Below are positions 35,218 through 44,820 of a stretch of 64,000 bases of DNA, one piece after another (positions within the stretch are counted from its first letter, which is position 1; each line of letters starts with the position of its first letter). The stretch comes from Mnemiopsis leidyi (Eukaryota > Ctenophora > Tentaculata > Lobata > Bolinopsidae), in assembly GCA_000226015.1 (NCBI GenBank), contig JH153106.1, positions 196,862 through 260,861 on the forward strand. Direction: 5' to 3'. Made by a program: the position numbers and the translations under genes. Below the pieces are notes generated by a model. The model ran no database searches, was not told the origin of the DNA, and saw only the letters and a list, made by a program, of their open reading frames with translations.

Positions 35218-38200
35218 TCACTTTCTGAGTTCCAGATAGCATAGAACAGTTTCAACGCCAAGCGCCACGAGAGCAAACCATCCGAATACCTGAGTAGTAG
35301 AGGTGAGAGGAATCGTCAAATTATGTTATCAAAATATGTGATTAAGTTTAGCCCCTAAGCCCTACTTCGAAGAGCACAACGCGAAGTTAAGTTCTCGACC
35401 AGACAATTTCTGTGTAACATTTCTACGAAACGATAACACATTACGAAAATTTCGGGTCAGTGGTCACGGTGCAGCATGGGTCTGCTTTAAATGAACTTCC
35501 TACAACCTGCAAAACTTATTCGAAAGTCATTGATCAGCCGGCGGGATAAGATCAAATGAACATGAATGAAATGAAGGGGCGAGTTGACAACTCTAAGTCG
35601 ATCAAATTAAACGCGCGCGAATTTTTGGAATATGCGCGCGATATAATTGCCCTCAGAGCGTTACACGATTTAGGTAAAATCTATGAGGCGCATGCGCGTG
35701 CCGAATTAACGACTTGCCGACCTGAAGACATATCCTACTTCCTAAATCCTCCGACCTCCTTCCCCCACTTTTCTACTAATGACAGGATTTGAGCATTTTG
35801 GCATCATCAAAATGTCACTTATAGGCCAACCAATCATAGTGTATTTACTTAGTATTTACTTAGTCAGCTGTAGACCCGCTGTGAACCACTCATCTTTGCA
35901 CCTTCTACTTGTTGTATATCAGCGAATAACAGCTAACCAATAGGTGGACATGGCTTCCACATTCTAGCTCAGCAGGGCCTCTACTTCTTGCGCTACCAGA
36001 ATGTACAGTACACTATGACATTGAAGCAATGTGTACGCTATGACAGCATAAATACTTTAACATATTACAGTGGCAGTATACTGTAGAGAAAAAGATACGG
36101 CACATTACAGTATACCTTGTACAGGCTCTATTTCAACACAATACATTTTATTCATTATTCAGACGTGTACTGTACAGTAACATAACATTTCAGTCTATTT
36201 AATTTGTCCACGCTAACCGCAATATCAACTGACAACTAACATTTTAACACGATTGTTTTCATACATTAAATTGCGAGTTTTGACAATTTACGTATGTAAA
36301 TTTCACATTCCATGATCCGAATCTAGTTGACGGAAAATTAAGATCTGAATAACATTTCAGGCTCGGATCTCGTAAATATGACAACAAAAGCATTACTGGT
36401 ACAGCATTTTCACGTGTTCTACAATCAACAAGTATACACAATTTTTAACACAATGTATACACAATGTACTATAGTAACCACTTCTCACAAATACACAAAT
36501 ACGTACAAATTGTAACATGGATACAGGCTGCACACATCATGTGATATAGACAAGGTTGCCAGTAATGTTTTGAGACACTTTTCAAGGTTTTCAAGACCAC
36601 TTTGAATTTATTTCAAAGGTTAGAAAATGTGCAGAGATCATTCACCAGAAGGATTCAGGGGTGTAAAGAGCTCACATACTGGGAACGGTTGAAAAAGCTC
36701 AATCTTATGTCACTTCAGAGGAGACGGGAAAGGTACTGCATTGTTCATGTGTGGAAGATCCTGAACGACTTGGCCCCAAACGACATAGGAATTTCCTTCC
36801 AGCAAAATATGAGACTTGGGATTAAAGCGGAAATCCCTGCTATAAACAAAAAGTCCCAGTTGTCAGTCAGAGCTGATTATGACAGGACATTCAGGATTAG
36901 AGCAGCTCAGTTGTTTAATCTTTTACCTGCCAACTTGAGAAGCATTAAAAAACTGGACAGCTTCAAAATAGAACTTGGCAAAGTCTTAGAGCAGTATCCA
37001 GACACACCACCTGTTCCTGGATACACTACAACGAACGACAATTCTCTACTGAGCTGGAGGAGGACGCACCCGATGCAGTGGTCTCCAAAACGTACCAAAA
37101 ATGTACGTACGTCCAACTAGCTAATTAGCAATGTATAAATTGAGAAAAGTTCAAACAGACCCACATCGAGCTAGGTATAATTCCGTGAATAATTATCAGG
37201 TCTAACTGATATGATAGTTAGCTAAGTACCATTTTTTGTCATGACCTCGAAATTCGGCGTTCTTCGCCAGATCTGTTCTCATATCATTACTTGTTATAGG
37301 ATAAAACTCCAGTAATTTGCATATATAACAAAGCTTTGTCACATCAATTTAAGCCGTCTAGGAGGACACAAATGTGGACAATTGAAATATTACGTTTAGC
37401 GACACGCACAGGTAGCACACGAAAATGTAAATACATTATATACATTGTATACATTGCATAACGACACGGCTTCCTTTTGGTTCACACTAAATTGTAGATG
37501 CATACAACCAATGTGTTTCACTAGAAAACCTAGCGGAGAAGCATTCTGCAGCTATTAAGAGTAATAATTTTAAAAATTGAACATATCATTTCATTAACAA
37601 TAAACATGTTACGTATCGTAGAGTGCAGAAGGTTAAAAGCTACATGACAACTATTAATAACTCGAAGGAGCTGTCGAAATGTAGACAAAGTATCTAAGAG
37701 AGGAAACTAACCACTCCAGCACGTAAAGTGTGACCTCCCCAGTTCTTGTTCTTGCTCTCAACGCACACTGCTCCCAGGATACCAGCCAGCCCTAACAGAG
37801 CCACCATTGCTGCACTCAGAAATAGGTTCTGAAAAGAACTATTGTAAGGGCTATCGTAGATAAGTTGTCATTTATTATTGATAACAAGGTATGTGAACAA
37901 TTGGTGGAGAAGGAAAACTAGGTTCCTGAAGAGCTTTAATTTTGTAAATTTTGTTGTTCTAAGTAGCCAGTAGTTTATTTTAGAGTATCTCGTAGTGAAT
38001 TATAGAGGATATGTCTGAGAATGATAAAGAAATTTTGACTGTGAGTAGTTCATACAGTGGTAAACATATCGTACAGAGTGTTCCAAATCAAATCAAGCTT
38101 TAATCACAAACTCGTATGGTACTTAACCCTCAAACTCCATTATATGAATTCATAGATCAAATAAAATGAAAATCCACATACAAACACGTCGAAGTAAGGT

Positions 38201-38938
38201 ATTTTCTCTTGAAGATTTAAGAGTTTACACAGGAGAATGATAACTTTGGAGATGAGCAAACACACCGACATTGCCACCAAGAATCCGAGATAACTTCCGA
38301 AGTGTAGCCGCTGATAACCAAATGATATGTCTTTACCTGCAAGGAAGACGTTTGAATATGACCGAATGTTTGTGTAAATTTATACAAAAGAGAGTCGGCA
38401 TTAAGTTTACCAATAGGATTGCAGACTGCAGTAAGACGTCTCTGGTCGTAAAAAATTGAGCTACAAAAGCACTAACTGACCATCACCAGCTGAGATTAAA
38501 CAACCAAATGTCAAAACAACATTGCAGGATTGAGATAGTGAGATGGGTTTATTACTTACTTAAACCTTGCCACTAACAAATAACTACTGATGAGATTAGT
38601 ACTTACTTGATCCTCGCCACAAACTAATGATGCAGCTCGAGAGCAGAGCACAGAGCTGAAACAGATAAACAATTAGTTGTCTTCTCTGACAGTAAGTAAA
38701 CGTTATCTTATTAGGATTGACCCGTAAAAATTAATGATGTCAAACTACTAGATATCTCACAAAAGACTTAAGAAAGCGTTTTAATTGGTAGTGGCTCCTT
38801 TTTCTGTTTCCACAAGAAACATAGGTCACGTTTGAATGTATACCAAATCGTTAAGCAGACATAGAAACTTACAATCTCAGCAATTATAAGCATGTTTTTA
38901 GGCTTCTTTAGCTTCTCTGTTCGAAACTCAATACCCAT
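35218..38938 (-). CDS. MARVEL/CMTM-like four-pass membrane protein (gene F)
   Basis: Five minus-strand exons, 38873-38938, 38607-38655, 38182-38336, 37712-37828 and 35218-35289, join in consistent phase to 152 aa. The start is MGIEFRTEKLKKPKN, a short basic cytoplasmic head. Four hydrophobic stretches follow: MLIIAEILCALLSSCIISLW, YLGFLVAMSVCLLISKVIIL, NLFLSAAMVALLGLAGILGA and VFGWFALVALGVETVLCYLE, with a basic end L-R-K-stop. Size, topology and spacing fit the MARVEL domain family (CMTM, MAL, related vesicle and junction proteins). I cannot choose a subfamily. The third exon uses the acceptor CCTTGCAG rather than the nearer TTATCAG, because only the former keeps the frame. The last intron (2.4 kb) contains a LINE fragment and a small open frame on the other strand. 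Confidence 0.8.
35556..35792 (+). CDS. Small open frame in a locally GC-rich patch, uncertain
   Basis: A 78-codon frame in the last intron of gene F, on the opposite strand, begins MNMNEMKGRVDNSKSIKLNA and has a plausible amphipathic helix (REFLEYARDIIALRALHDLG). The local sequence is unusually rich in GCGC (GCGCGCGAA, ATGCGCGCG). It includes GCGCATGCGC at 35688-35697, a perfect NRF1-type site. It may be a small gene, an alternative promoter, or chance. I do not recognise the peptide. Confidence 0.25.
   Translation: MNMNEMKGRVDNSKSIKLNAREFLEYARDIIALRALHDLGKIYEAHARAELTTCRPEDISYFLNPPTSFPHFSTNDRI
36602..37120 (+). mobile_element. LINE reverse-transcriptase C-terminal fragment
   Basis: An open frame of 172 codons encodes the C-terminal tail typical of non-LTR reverse transcriptases in invertebrates (RLENVQRSFTRRIQG, WERLKKLNLMSLQRRRERY, HVWKILNDLAPND, FRIRAAQLFNLLPANLRS). 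The catalytic domain is absent, so this is a 5'-truncated copy. It sits in the last intron of gene F, antisense to it. The uninterrupted frame suggests a fairly recent insertion. Confidence 0.8.
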
Positions 38939-39406
38939 GTTGGTGGTTAAGACTTCGCTGAATGAGAACACTAAATAGACTTAGGAAAATTCAAAAATAA
39001 AAGGTTATGATGTTTACTGTTTAGTAATGAAAACCTAGGTAGCAATAAGAAGTGTTCAAGGTCAAATGAATAGTACAATGACCAGAGTTTATACAGTAAC
39101 AGCAATTTTTAAATGGAATTGTGGAGAAGCTTGCCTCATATTAAACATTTGTGAGGAAATGAAAAATGCTGAACTTAGACTCATAGAGGAAAATTGTTAA
39201 AATATCGCTTTTTTTCATATTTATTGGTTGAGGCTTAGTTCTGACCTCAGTTAAATAACTGTAAAAATGTGAAAAAGGTTTAAAATATAAATTGAATTGA
39301 AATATAAAAAAATTAATCACGCAAAGTTGTATGCTGAACTATGTATGTTATAAACATTAAACACTATATTTTGATGCTAACTAAATATTATCTTTATGTG
39401 ACCTAT

Positions 39407-41179
39407 CTAGTCTGAATCAAAACCAAAATACTGGCTCATGACACAATCCATAAGTCCAGCATCTTCTGATGAAATGGCTATGTTTCTGTCAGCATGGGCT
39501 AATTCACTGTGCTTTTTCTCTAGAACTGGGAATGAGTCATATTGTGTACAATGATAGGCTTCGTTGTCAGATGAAAATAAAAGATGTTTATTGATACTTG
39601 TCTTTCTGCTATCAATTCCTGACCTTGTGCTATTTGATTCATGAGGATCTGATGAGAGACAAGTTTTTGACATTTCTGCAAAATCTTTTTCATATAGAAA
39701 AAGTTTGGTAGAATCATTTGAATTAGCTTTTGGGTGACTTTTCTTAGTGCTGAAATATGTTTCTTCATCAGATTCAGAGGAACTGGATAGCAAAATTTCT
39801 ATCTTTTTGCTTTGTCGATGTCTCTTTGATCTACCATTTCCACCATCTGTATCTGAATCACGATTATCATTAATAGTTCTTTGCTTAACTTTTAATCCAA
39901 TACCACTTAGTTTACAAGAAGGGTTCTCCATTAAATCAGCCATGTCTTTATGGATTGATTCAATCATGCCCATTTTCTTAGTTTCAATAGAATTAAATGA
40001 AATTGGATTTGAACAATCATCACTTTCACTGGACAAAACGCCTTCAAACGTTTCTATCTGAAGAAAGTTGTTATTGTCATTTGACAGTTCAGGAAACATA
40101 GGACTCTTGGGAGGGCTGGAAAAAGGTGCAACAGAAATACACGATGCAGATGGGTTTTCTTTCCAAAACTTTTTCAGTAATGAAGATATTTTATGATTGG
40201 ATGATCTAGGTGGGATTGCTATGGGAAAAACTTTGTCAGCAGAGACTTGATCAATGAAATAGCAACATTCATTATAAGAGGAATGCATGGAATGTGTAAC
40301 ATACCATGTATTTTGAGCCCCAGCTTTTGCAGCGATCATGACATCATTATTCAACATATTGTTGTGAAGTTTCCATTGAATTGATGGACGAAGTTTAAGA
40401 GTGGTCTCAGAGCAAAGAGTGCATTCTGTATTTGTTTGATTGATATGTATCCAACTGTTCTTTAGGGTTAAGTAAAACACTATCTCTTCAACATCTGTGT
40501 ACTGATTGTATAGATTCTCTGATGCTTGAATATCACAGTCAAAATGATTTGCTAATGCTACAAAAATGTTTTCCCATCCAGGTGTGACATCAATATGAAC
40601 ATCAATTAATTGATTTAGTTCTTTTTCTCGTAAAATAAATCTGAGAACTGCATCCTCACTTTCTAGGCGAGATGGGAACTCACGAAATGCTGCAATTTCA
40701 GGTGAAAAAAATGTGGTATCAATATACAGTGAATTAACATTTTTTATTGTATTGTCAATAGTAGAATCTTTTGCAAAACGAAAATCTCCTGTGTACAAAG
40801 CACTAGCACCATTCCTTGAAAAAAGAAACATTACTGAGCCAGGACAATGGTTTGCCTCAAAAACAGTAACATTTATAGTTTCATCATGAGACACATTGAT
40901 TGTATAGCTCTCCCCCTTCTCCAGATATACAAATGATGATGCCAAGTAATCAAGCTTTGATCTCCTAAGAACTAGGCTCCCTGTCACTCTGGTACAATAT
41001 ATTTTGACATTATGATTGTGAATGATAGATTTGAACTCTAAACTATCAAGTCCCTTGATGTGATCAGTATGGCAGTGACTGAGGAAAAATTTTGAGCAGT
41101 GTAGCCTGCTACCAAGAAAGTAGTCCACAGATATTTCCGGAAAACCGTCAATTTTTCCATGAAACACATCAGTTGCCAT
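39407..41179 (-). CDS. DCLRE1C: Artemis-like metallo-beta-lactamase/beta-CASP nuclease (gene G, intronless)
   Basis: A single 590-codon exon. It has the metallo-beta-lactamase motif HCHTDH (His35, His37, Asp39, His40), HCPGS (His111) and YTGDFR (Asp132), followed by a beta-CASP region ending in the HSMHSSY block. The start MATDVFHGKIDGFPEISVDY and the IDTTFFSPE segment match the Artemis subgroup rather than SNM1A/B. Artemis opens DNA hairpins and trims ends in non-homologous end joining, using zinc in the nucleus. Residues after ~380 are Ser/Asp-rich, low-complexity and probably disordered, as in the family's tail. Length is close to the vertebrate enzyme (about 690 aa) but shorter. The lack of introns contrasts with intron-rich vertebrate DCLRE1C and with its neighbours, so a retrocopy replacing the parent is possible. 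It lies 468 bp downstream of gene F on the same strand. Confidence 0.88.
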   Translation of the reverse strand: MATDVFHGKIDGFPEISVDYFLGSRLHCSKFFLSHCHTDHIKGLDSLEFKSIIHNHNVKIYCTRVTGSLVLRRSKLDYLASSFVYLEKGESYTINVSHDETINVTVFEANHCPGSVMFLFSRNGASALYTGDFRFAKDSTIDNTIKNVNSLYIDTTFFSPEIAAFREFPSRLESEDAVLRFILREKELNQLIDVHIDVTPGWENIFVALANHFDCDIQASENLYNQYTDVEEIVFYLTLKNSWIHINQTNTECTLCSETTLKLRPSIQWKLHNNMLNNDVMIAAKAGAQNTWYVTHSMHSSYNECCYFIDQVSADKVFPIAIPPRSSNHKISSLLKKFWKENPSASCISVAPFSSPPKSPMFPELSNDNNNFLQIETFEGVLSSESDDCSNPISFNSIETKKMGMIESIHKDMADLMENPSCKLSGIGLKVKQRTINDNRDSDTDGGNGRSKRHRQSKKIEILLSSSSESDEETYFSTKKSHPKANSNDSTKLFLYEKDFAEMSKTCLSSDPHESNSTRSGIDSRKTSINKHLLFSSDNEAYHCTQYDSFPVLEKKHSELAHADRNIAISSEDAGLMDCVMSQYFGFDSD

Positions 41180-41255
41180 GTATCCTTGAGAAAATACTTT
41201 GTAAGTAGTTTGACATATTCTCCTAAAAATGTATCACCTCTTAGAATCTAATGTA

Positions 41256-41747
41256 CAGCCATCCCCCGATATACCGGGCCCCCGATTTACCGGGTCCCTC
41301 GATTTACCGGGCCTCATTCCTTTCCCCCGAAATTTATTTCATTTTCAAGGCAACTGTTAAATTTTGTTGTCAAAACTATGTAATACAGTCGGACTAACAC
41401 TTTTTACTTATCTAACATTGTTCCAATGACAAAAAGACGGTATATAGACACATAAGATGGTATATAGACTTTAGAGACAATTTAGACCCAATTTCAGGNN
41501 NNNNNNNNNNNNGGCAACTGTTAAATTTGTTAGTCAAAACTATGTAATACAGTCGGACTAACACTTTTACTTATCTAACATTGTTCAAATAGACAAAAAG
41601 ACGGTATATAGACACATAAGATGGTATATAGACTTTAGGGACAATTTAGACCCAATTTCAGGCCCTAAATGGCACTCCCCCGATTTACCGGGTGCCCCGA
41701 TTTACCGTGCTTTCCCCCGAAAAGCCCGGTAAATCGGGGGATGACTG
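41256..41747. mobile_element. Pogo/Tigger-like MITE in the 5' flank of gene G
   Basis: Terminal inverted repeats CAG(C/T)CATCCCCCGAT..ACCGGGC and GCCCGGTAAATCGGGGGATG ACTG are bounded by TA on both sides (41254-41255, 41748-41749), the target duplication of Tc1/mariner-superfamily elements. No transposase frame is present. The interior contains two nearly identical ~145-bp blocks on either side of a 14-N gap, and extra copies of the CCCCGATTTACCGGG motif near each end. The left end lies 77 bp upstream of the ATG of gene G, so it occupies its promoter or 5' UTR. Confidence 0.78.
41499..41512. other. Assembly gap (14 N)
   Basis: The gap lies between two nearly identical blocks of the MITE, a typical place for an assembler to mis-join repeat copies. 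Confidence 0.99.
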
Positions 41748-41749
41748 TA

Positions 41750-42489
41750 GTTACTTTTGGTTAATGGAACAAAGATATGGAGAACGATCTCAGCTACATT
41801 AGAAGTACTTGAAAAAAGCCTGTGTGCCAAAGAGTGGAGCAATTTAATCGATGACAGGATATTGTTAATATAGACGACTATAGGCAGAATTTAACATTAA
41901 TTGTTTATAGTATGATCTATAGATCGAAAATCATGGCCGACAACACCATCAATAGAATCAGGCTAAAAATCTGAGTTCCGACTTTAGAATTATAAGAAGG
42001 CAGTTTCATTTTTTTGATATTTTTGATAACATTTTAATATATCTAAACAATTTTTATTTAGATATAACCTGTGGTGCTCATTTCTGCAGGATGCTTCCAG
42101 TATAGGTTGAGGACACCCTACTTATGACAGGGGGACTCCTACCAAAATACTTATGGTTATGGCTTACCAGGCAATATATGGCCCTCTCTACAGTCCCCTT
42201 CTATCTTTGACTGAGGTACCCATATAAGCCCAACTGTGAAAGCGAGGTAAACTGTCAGAATTTCAAGCCGTGTGGGCAAGTTGGTGCTATACCACATTCT
42301 TATTTTGTGTTTCTTTACTGTTAAAATAGGAATTTCAACCAATTTTTCTGCATTTTCGGGGGCTCTGCCTTCTTTTCCCCAAGCAAGAGCTGCACCTGGT
42401 TTCTTGAAAACTAGATCTGAAACATTAAAGAAGCTGACGACATTTCCGAATTTCAAGCCGTGTGTGCAATAGAGAAGATCTATAGCGGT
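41750..42489. other. Intergenic, probably repeat-derived
   Basis: No gene was recognised. The 14-mer TTTCAAGCCGTGTG occurs at about 42259 and again at about 42452, so part of the stretch is a direct repeat. A minus-strand frame of 99 codons (42157-42456) has no recognisable motif. Confidence 0.4.
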
Positions 42490-42783
42490 AAGTCCATTAA
42501 CTGGTCTGCTCTTAAAGAACGATCCTCAGATTACAGAGATGCTAATAGCTTTGACTTATGGGACTTCATTGCCTTCCACAAGTTCTTCAATGAACCCTAC
42601 AATTGAGGATGCAATTTAGACCTCCACCCTAAAGAACGCAGTGAATCCAGTAATGTACCAACCCCTGTATCCATGTCTGACTATGATGAACTTGAGTGGC
42701 TGAACAGTGAATTCACGGATGTTGAATTCAACTCTCAATGGGACTTAAAGATAAAAGTGTCTACATTGACCTCATCTCAGTAA
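42490..42783 (+). pseudogene. Broken coding fragment of unknown origin
   Basis: One frame reads continuously from KSINWSALKERSSDYRDANS to a final stop at 42781-42783, except for an in-frame TGA at 42604-42606. The composition looks like real protein (SFDLWDFIAFHKFFNEPYN before the stop, SMSDYDELEWLNSEFTDVEF after). It may derive from a transposon or host exon. I do not recognise the family. Confidence 0.45.
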
Positions 42784-43180
42784 AAGCCAACAGAAAGCAT
42801 TGATCCTGTAACTCATGACTTCTTTTCGGAGATAATCAGTGAAACTGTTCAATGACAACTTTATCACATGAGAAAGGCGGTTAAGTAAATTGTAACTTGC
42901 AACATTGAATATTTTTATCAAATTGAAATCATCAAATTACATTGCGAATTGCTAAAATGCAATCTCCGTTACTGCTTTTATCAAACTGGAGGAGATTCTG
43001 AACCCTAACGATTAAGCCTACAAAATGAACAAGAACCCTTTTGCATTGTAGGTTGATAACCTACTGTCGCGGCCATCACGCGCTGTCACGCATTTCTGGC
43101 CTGGCGAAGAAATTCTAGACGCGCATCGCCCGTTGACAAGTTGCGTGTCCAGAGTCGGGTAAGTGTAACAACTCGACAAG

Positions 43181-43345
43181 CGCTGCGCGGCTCTCTCTCT
43201 TGTATCTACGTTTCTCCTTGCCTGGGGACCTCAGGCTAATTGTTGCTTTGCAACGGAGGGAAACGTAGCTAGAGAGCCGCGCAACGCCCGGTAACGTTTC
43301 TCCCAGCAACAATTACAAAGACTGAGGTCTAAGTCCCCGGGCAAA
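43181..43345. repeat. Imperfect GC-rich inverted repeat
   Basis: GCGCGGCTCTCTCTCTTG...CTACGTTTCTCC is followed by GAAACGTAGCTAGAGAGCCGCGC, and GGGGACCTCAG by CTGAGGTCTAAGTCCCC. The arms are diverged. It lies just left of the Merlin-like fragment and may be part of the same dead element. Confidence 0.55.
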
Positions 43346-43674
43346 TTATACCTGAATTGCACGTCGACACTTGACTAAGGTCCCGGTCCCCAGGCAAGCG
43401 AGGGACTTCCTTTTCTAGCGTGCTATCCTAATGAAATCGATGTCATTGTCCTATTCTTCCTGCACATTGGATATGAACCTTGTTTTATGCTCCTTCTCCA
43501 ATTCCTCTGAGTCTGACCTGGCGGTGTACTCCTTGTAAACACTTGTCGAGGTGTTACCCGACCCGCGCGCGGCTCGCAGACGGATATCATCTCGTCAAGT
43601 AAACACCGGCCTCTGCTTCCTACTTCCTTGTCCAGCCAACAAATCCCTCTGATAAAACGCTGGTTACTTCTTGG

Positions 43675-43815
43675 ATTGATTGTGTACACAGACGAGTTGG
43701 GAGCTTACAAGTACAACGGCCTCACCGCAGCATCCTACACACACGACTCAGTGAACCACAGAATTCAGTTCGTGGACCATACGTCCGCAGTCCGGAGTGC
43801 ACACAAACAGTTACA
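43675..43815 (+). mobile_element. Merlin (IS1595/ISXO2-like) transposase fragment
   Basis: The frame encodes VYTDELGAYKYNGL, SYTHDSVNHRIQFVDHTSAV. This is the second DDE-domain block typical of IS1595-family and Merlin transposases (Y-T-D-E-x-x-A-Y, H-x-x-V-N-H, F-V-D). Similarity ends soon after, before the expected VHTN...E motif, so the copy is dead. The surrounding inverted repeats may be its remains. Confidence 0.65.
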
Positions 43816-44084
43816 ACGAGCAAGATCCAGCTCTGCGCTTCTCAGTCTCACCTCTTTTCTGACACACTCCCTGACACAATCCCCTCTGCTGCCATGGATA
43901 ACCCTACTACAACCTTGGACTTCTTGGACTTGGAGACCCCTTCAACGTTGTAGTGCCCGTTACTGCTGAACCTGCCCGGAACCGCCAGCCCAAACACCTA
44001 GACTGAGTGATATAGCCCCCCTTCTCTGCCCTCTGCATCCGGCCCTATGAGAAGGAGGAAAAATACCACAAGAAAGGACACACG

Positions 44085-44297
44085 GAGACTTTGTCTGACT
44101 TCGTCCGACCCTCATTCGAAGCGAATAGAGGGAATAAAATGACAGGAGGGTGCGCGCTGCCGTACAAAGAATTAGAATAATTAAAATGACGGGAGGGTGC
44201 TTGTACTGCAGCGCGCACCCTCCTGTCATTTTATTCTCGGAGAATATTCTATTCGCTTCGAATGAGGGTCAGACCAAGTAAAGTCAGACAATGAGTA
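44085..44297. repeat. Long inverted repeat (~60-80 bp arms)
   Basis: The left arm (about 44090-44165) contains GACCCTCATTCGAAGCGAAT and GGAATAAAATGACAGGAGGG with GTGCGCGCTGC. The right arm (about 44195-44297) is their reverse complement with small indels. The outermost parts (TTGTCTGACTT / AAGTCAGACAA) pair as well. A further copy of GAGGGTGCGCGCGCTGC follows at 44307. This is a MITE or foldback element; it has no coding capacity. Confidence 0.75.
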
Positions 44298-44820
44298 CAG
44301 ACTATGAGGGTGCGCGCGCTGCTGTACAAGACAACGTCGCAGACAAGCACTTCTGTAATTATTTACGCGACGAGATGACATCAGTCTAGTCTAGTATAAT
44401 ATAATAGTAATAGTCTATAGTTATACTTATAGTTTAATCGTTGTGTCCCAAATCAAAGAAAACATGACTGTTACTTAAACGGTCCATGATAAAATATAAA
44501 ACATTCAATTAGCAAATAGCAATCATTTATCTAAACAACTCTCATTTAAAAATTGTTGTTAATACGCCCGCATGACATGCAAATGCAATATAAATACCTA
44601 GCAACATGAACAAATTAAGAAATCGCGAAAAATGATGTTCGGCAAGCATCGGTCATTGTTTTACAAAATACTTTTAAAACGGTCCATATCACGTAAGCCG
44701 CATCCATAACATTGCTAAATTTGCAGCACTATTGATCACATTCTTGCTTAACATTCGTTGCAGTTGTTCGTATTCACAAATCTATCTCTCTCTCACTTTT
44801 TTTTAACGAAACCGGATAAA

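Noticed and set aside
38768-38938. Continuation of the first gene F exon as a 57-codon single-exon peptide
   Set aside because: A strong donor (ATT|GTAAGT) and four downstream phase-matching exons with membrane segments explain the sequence better.
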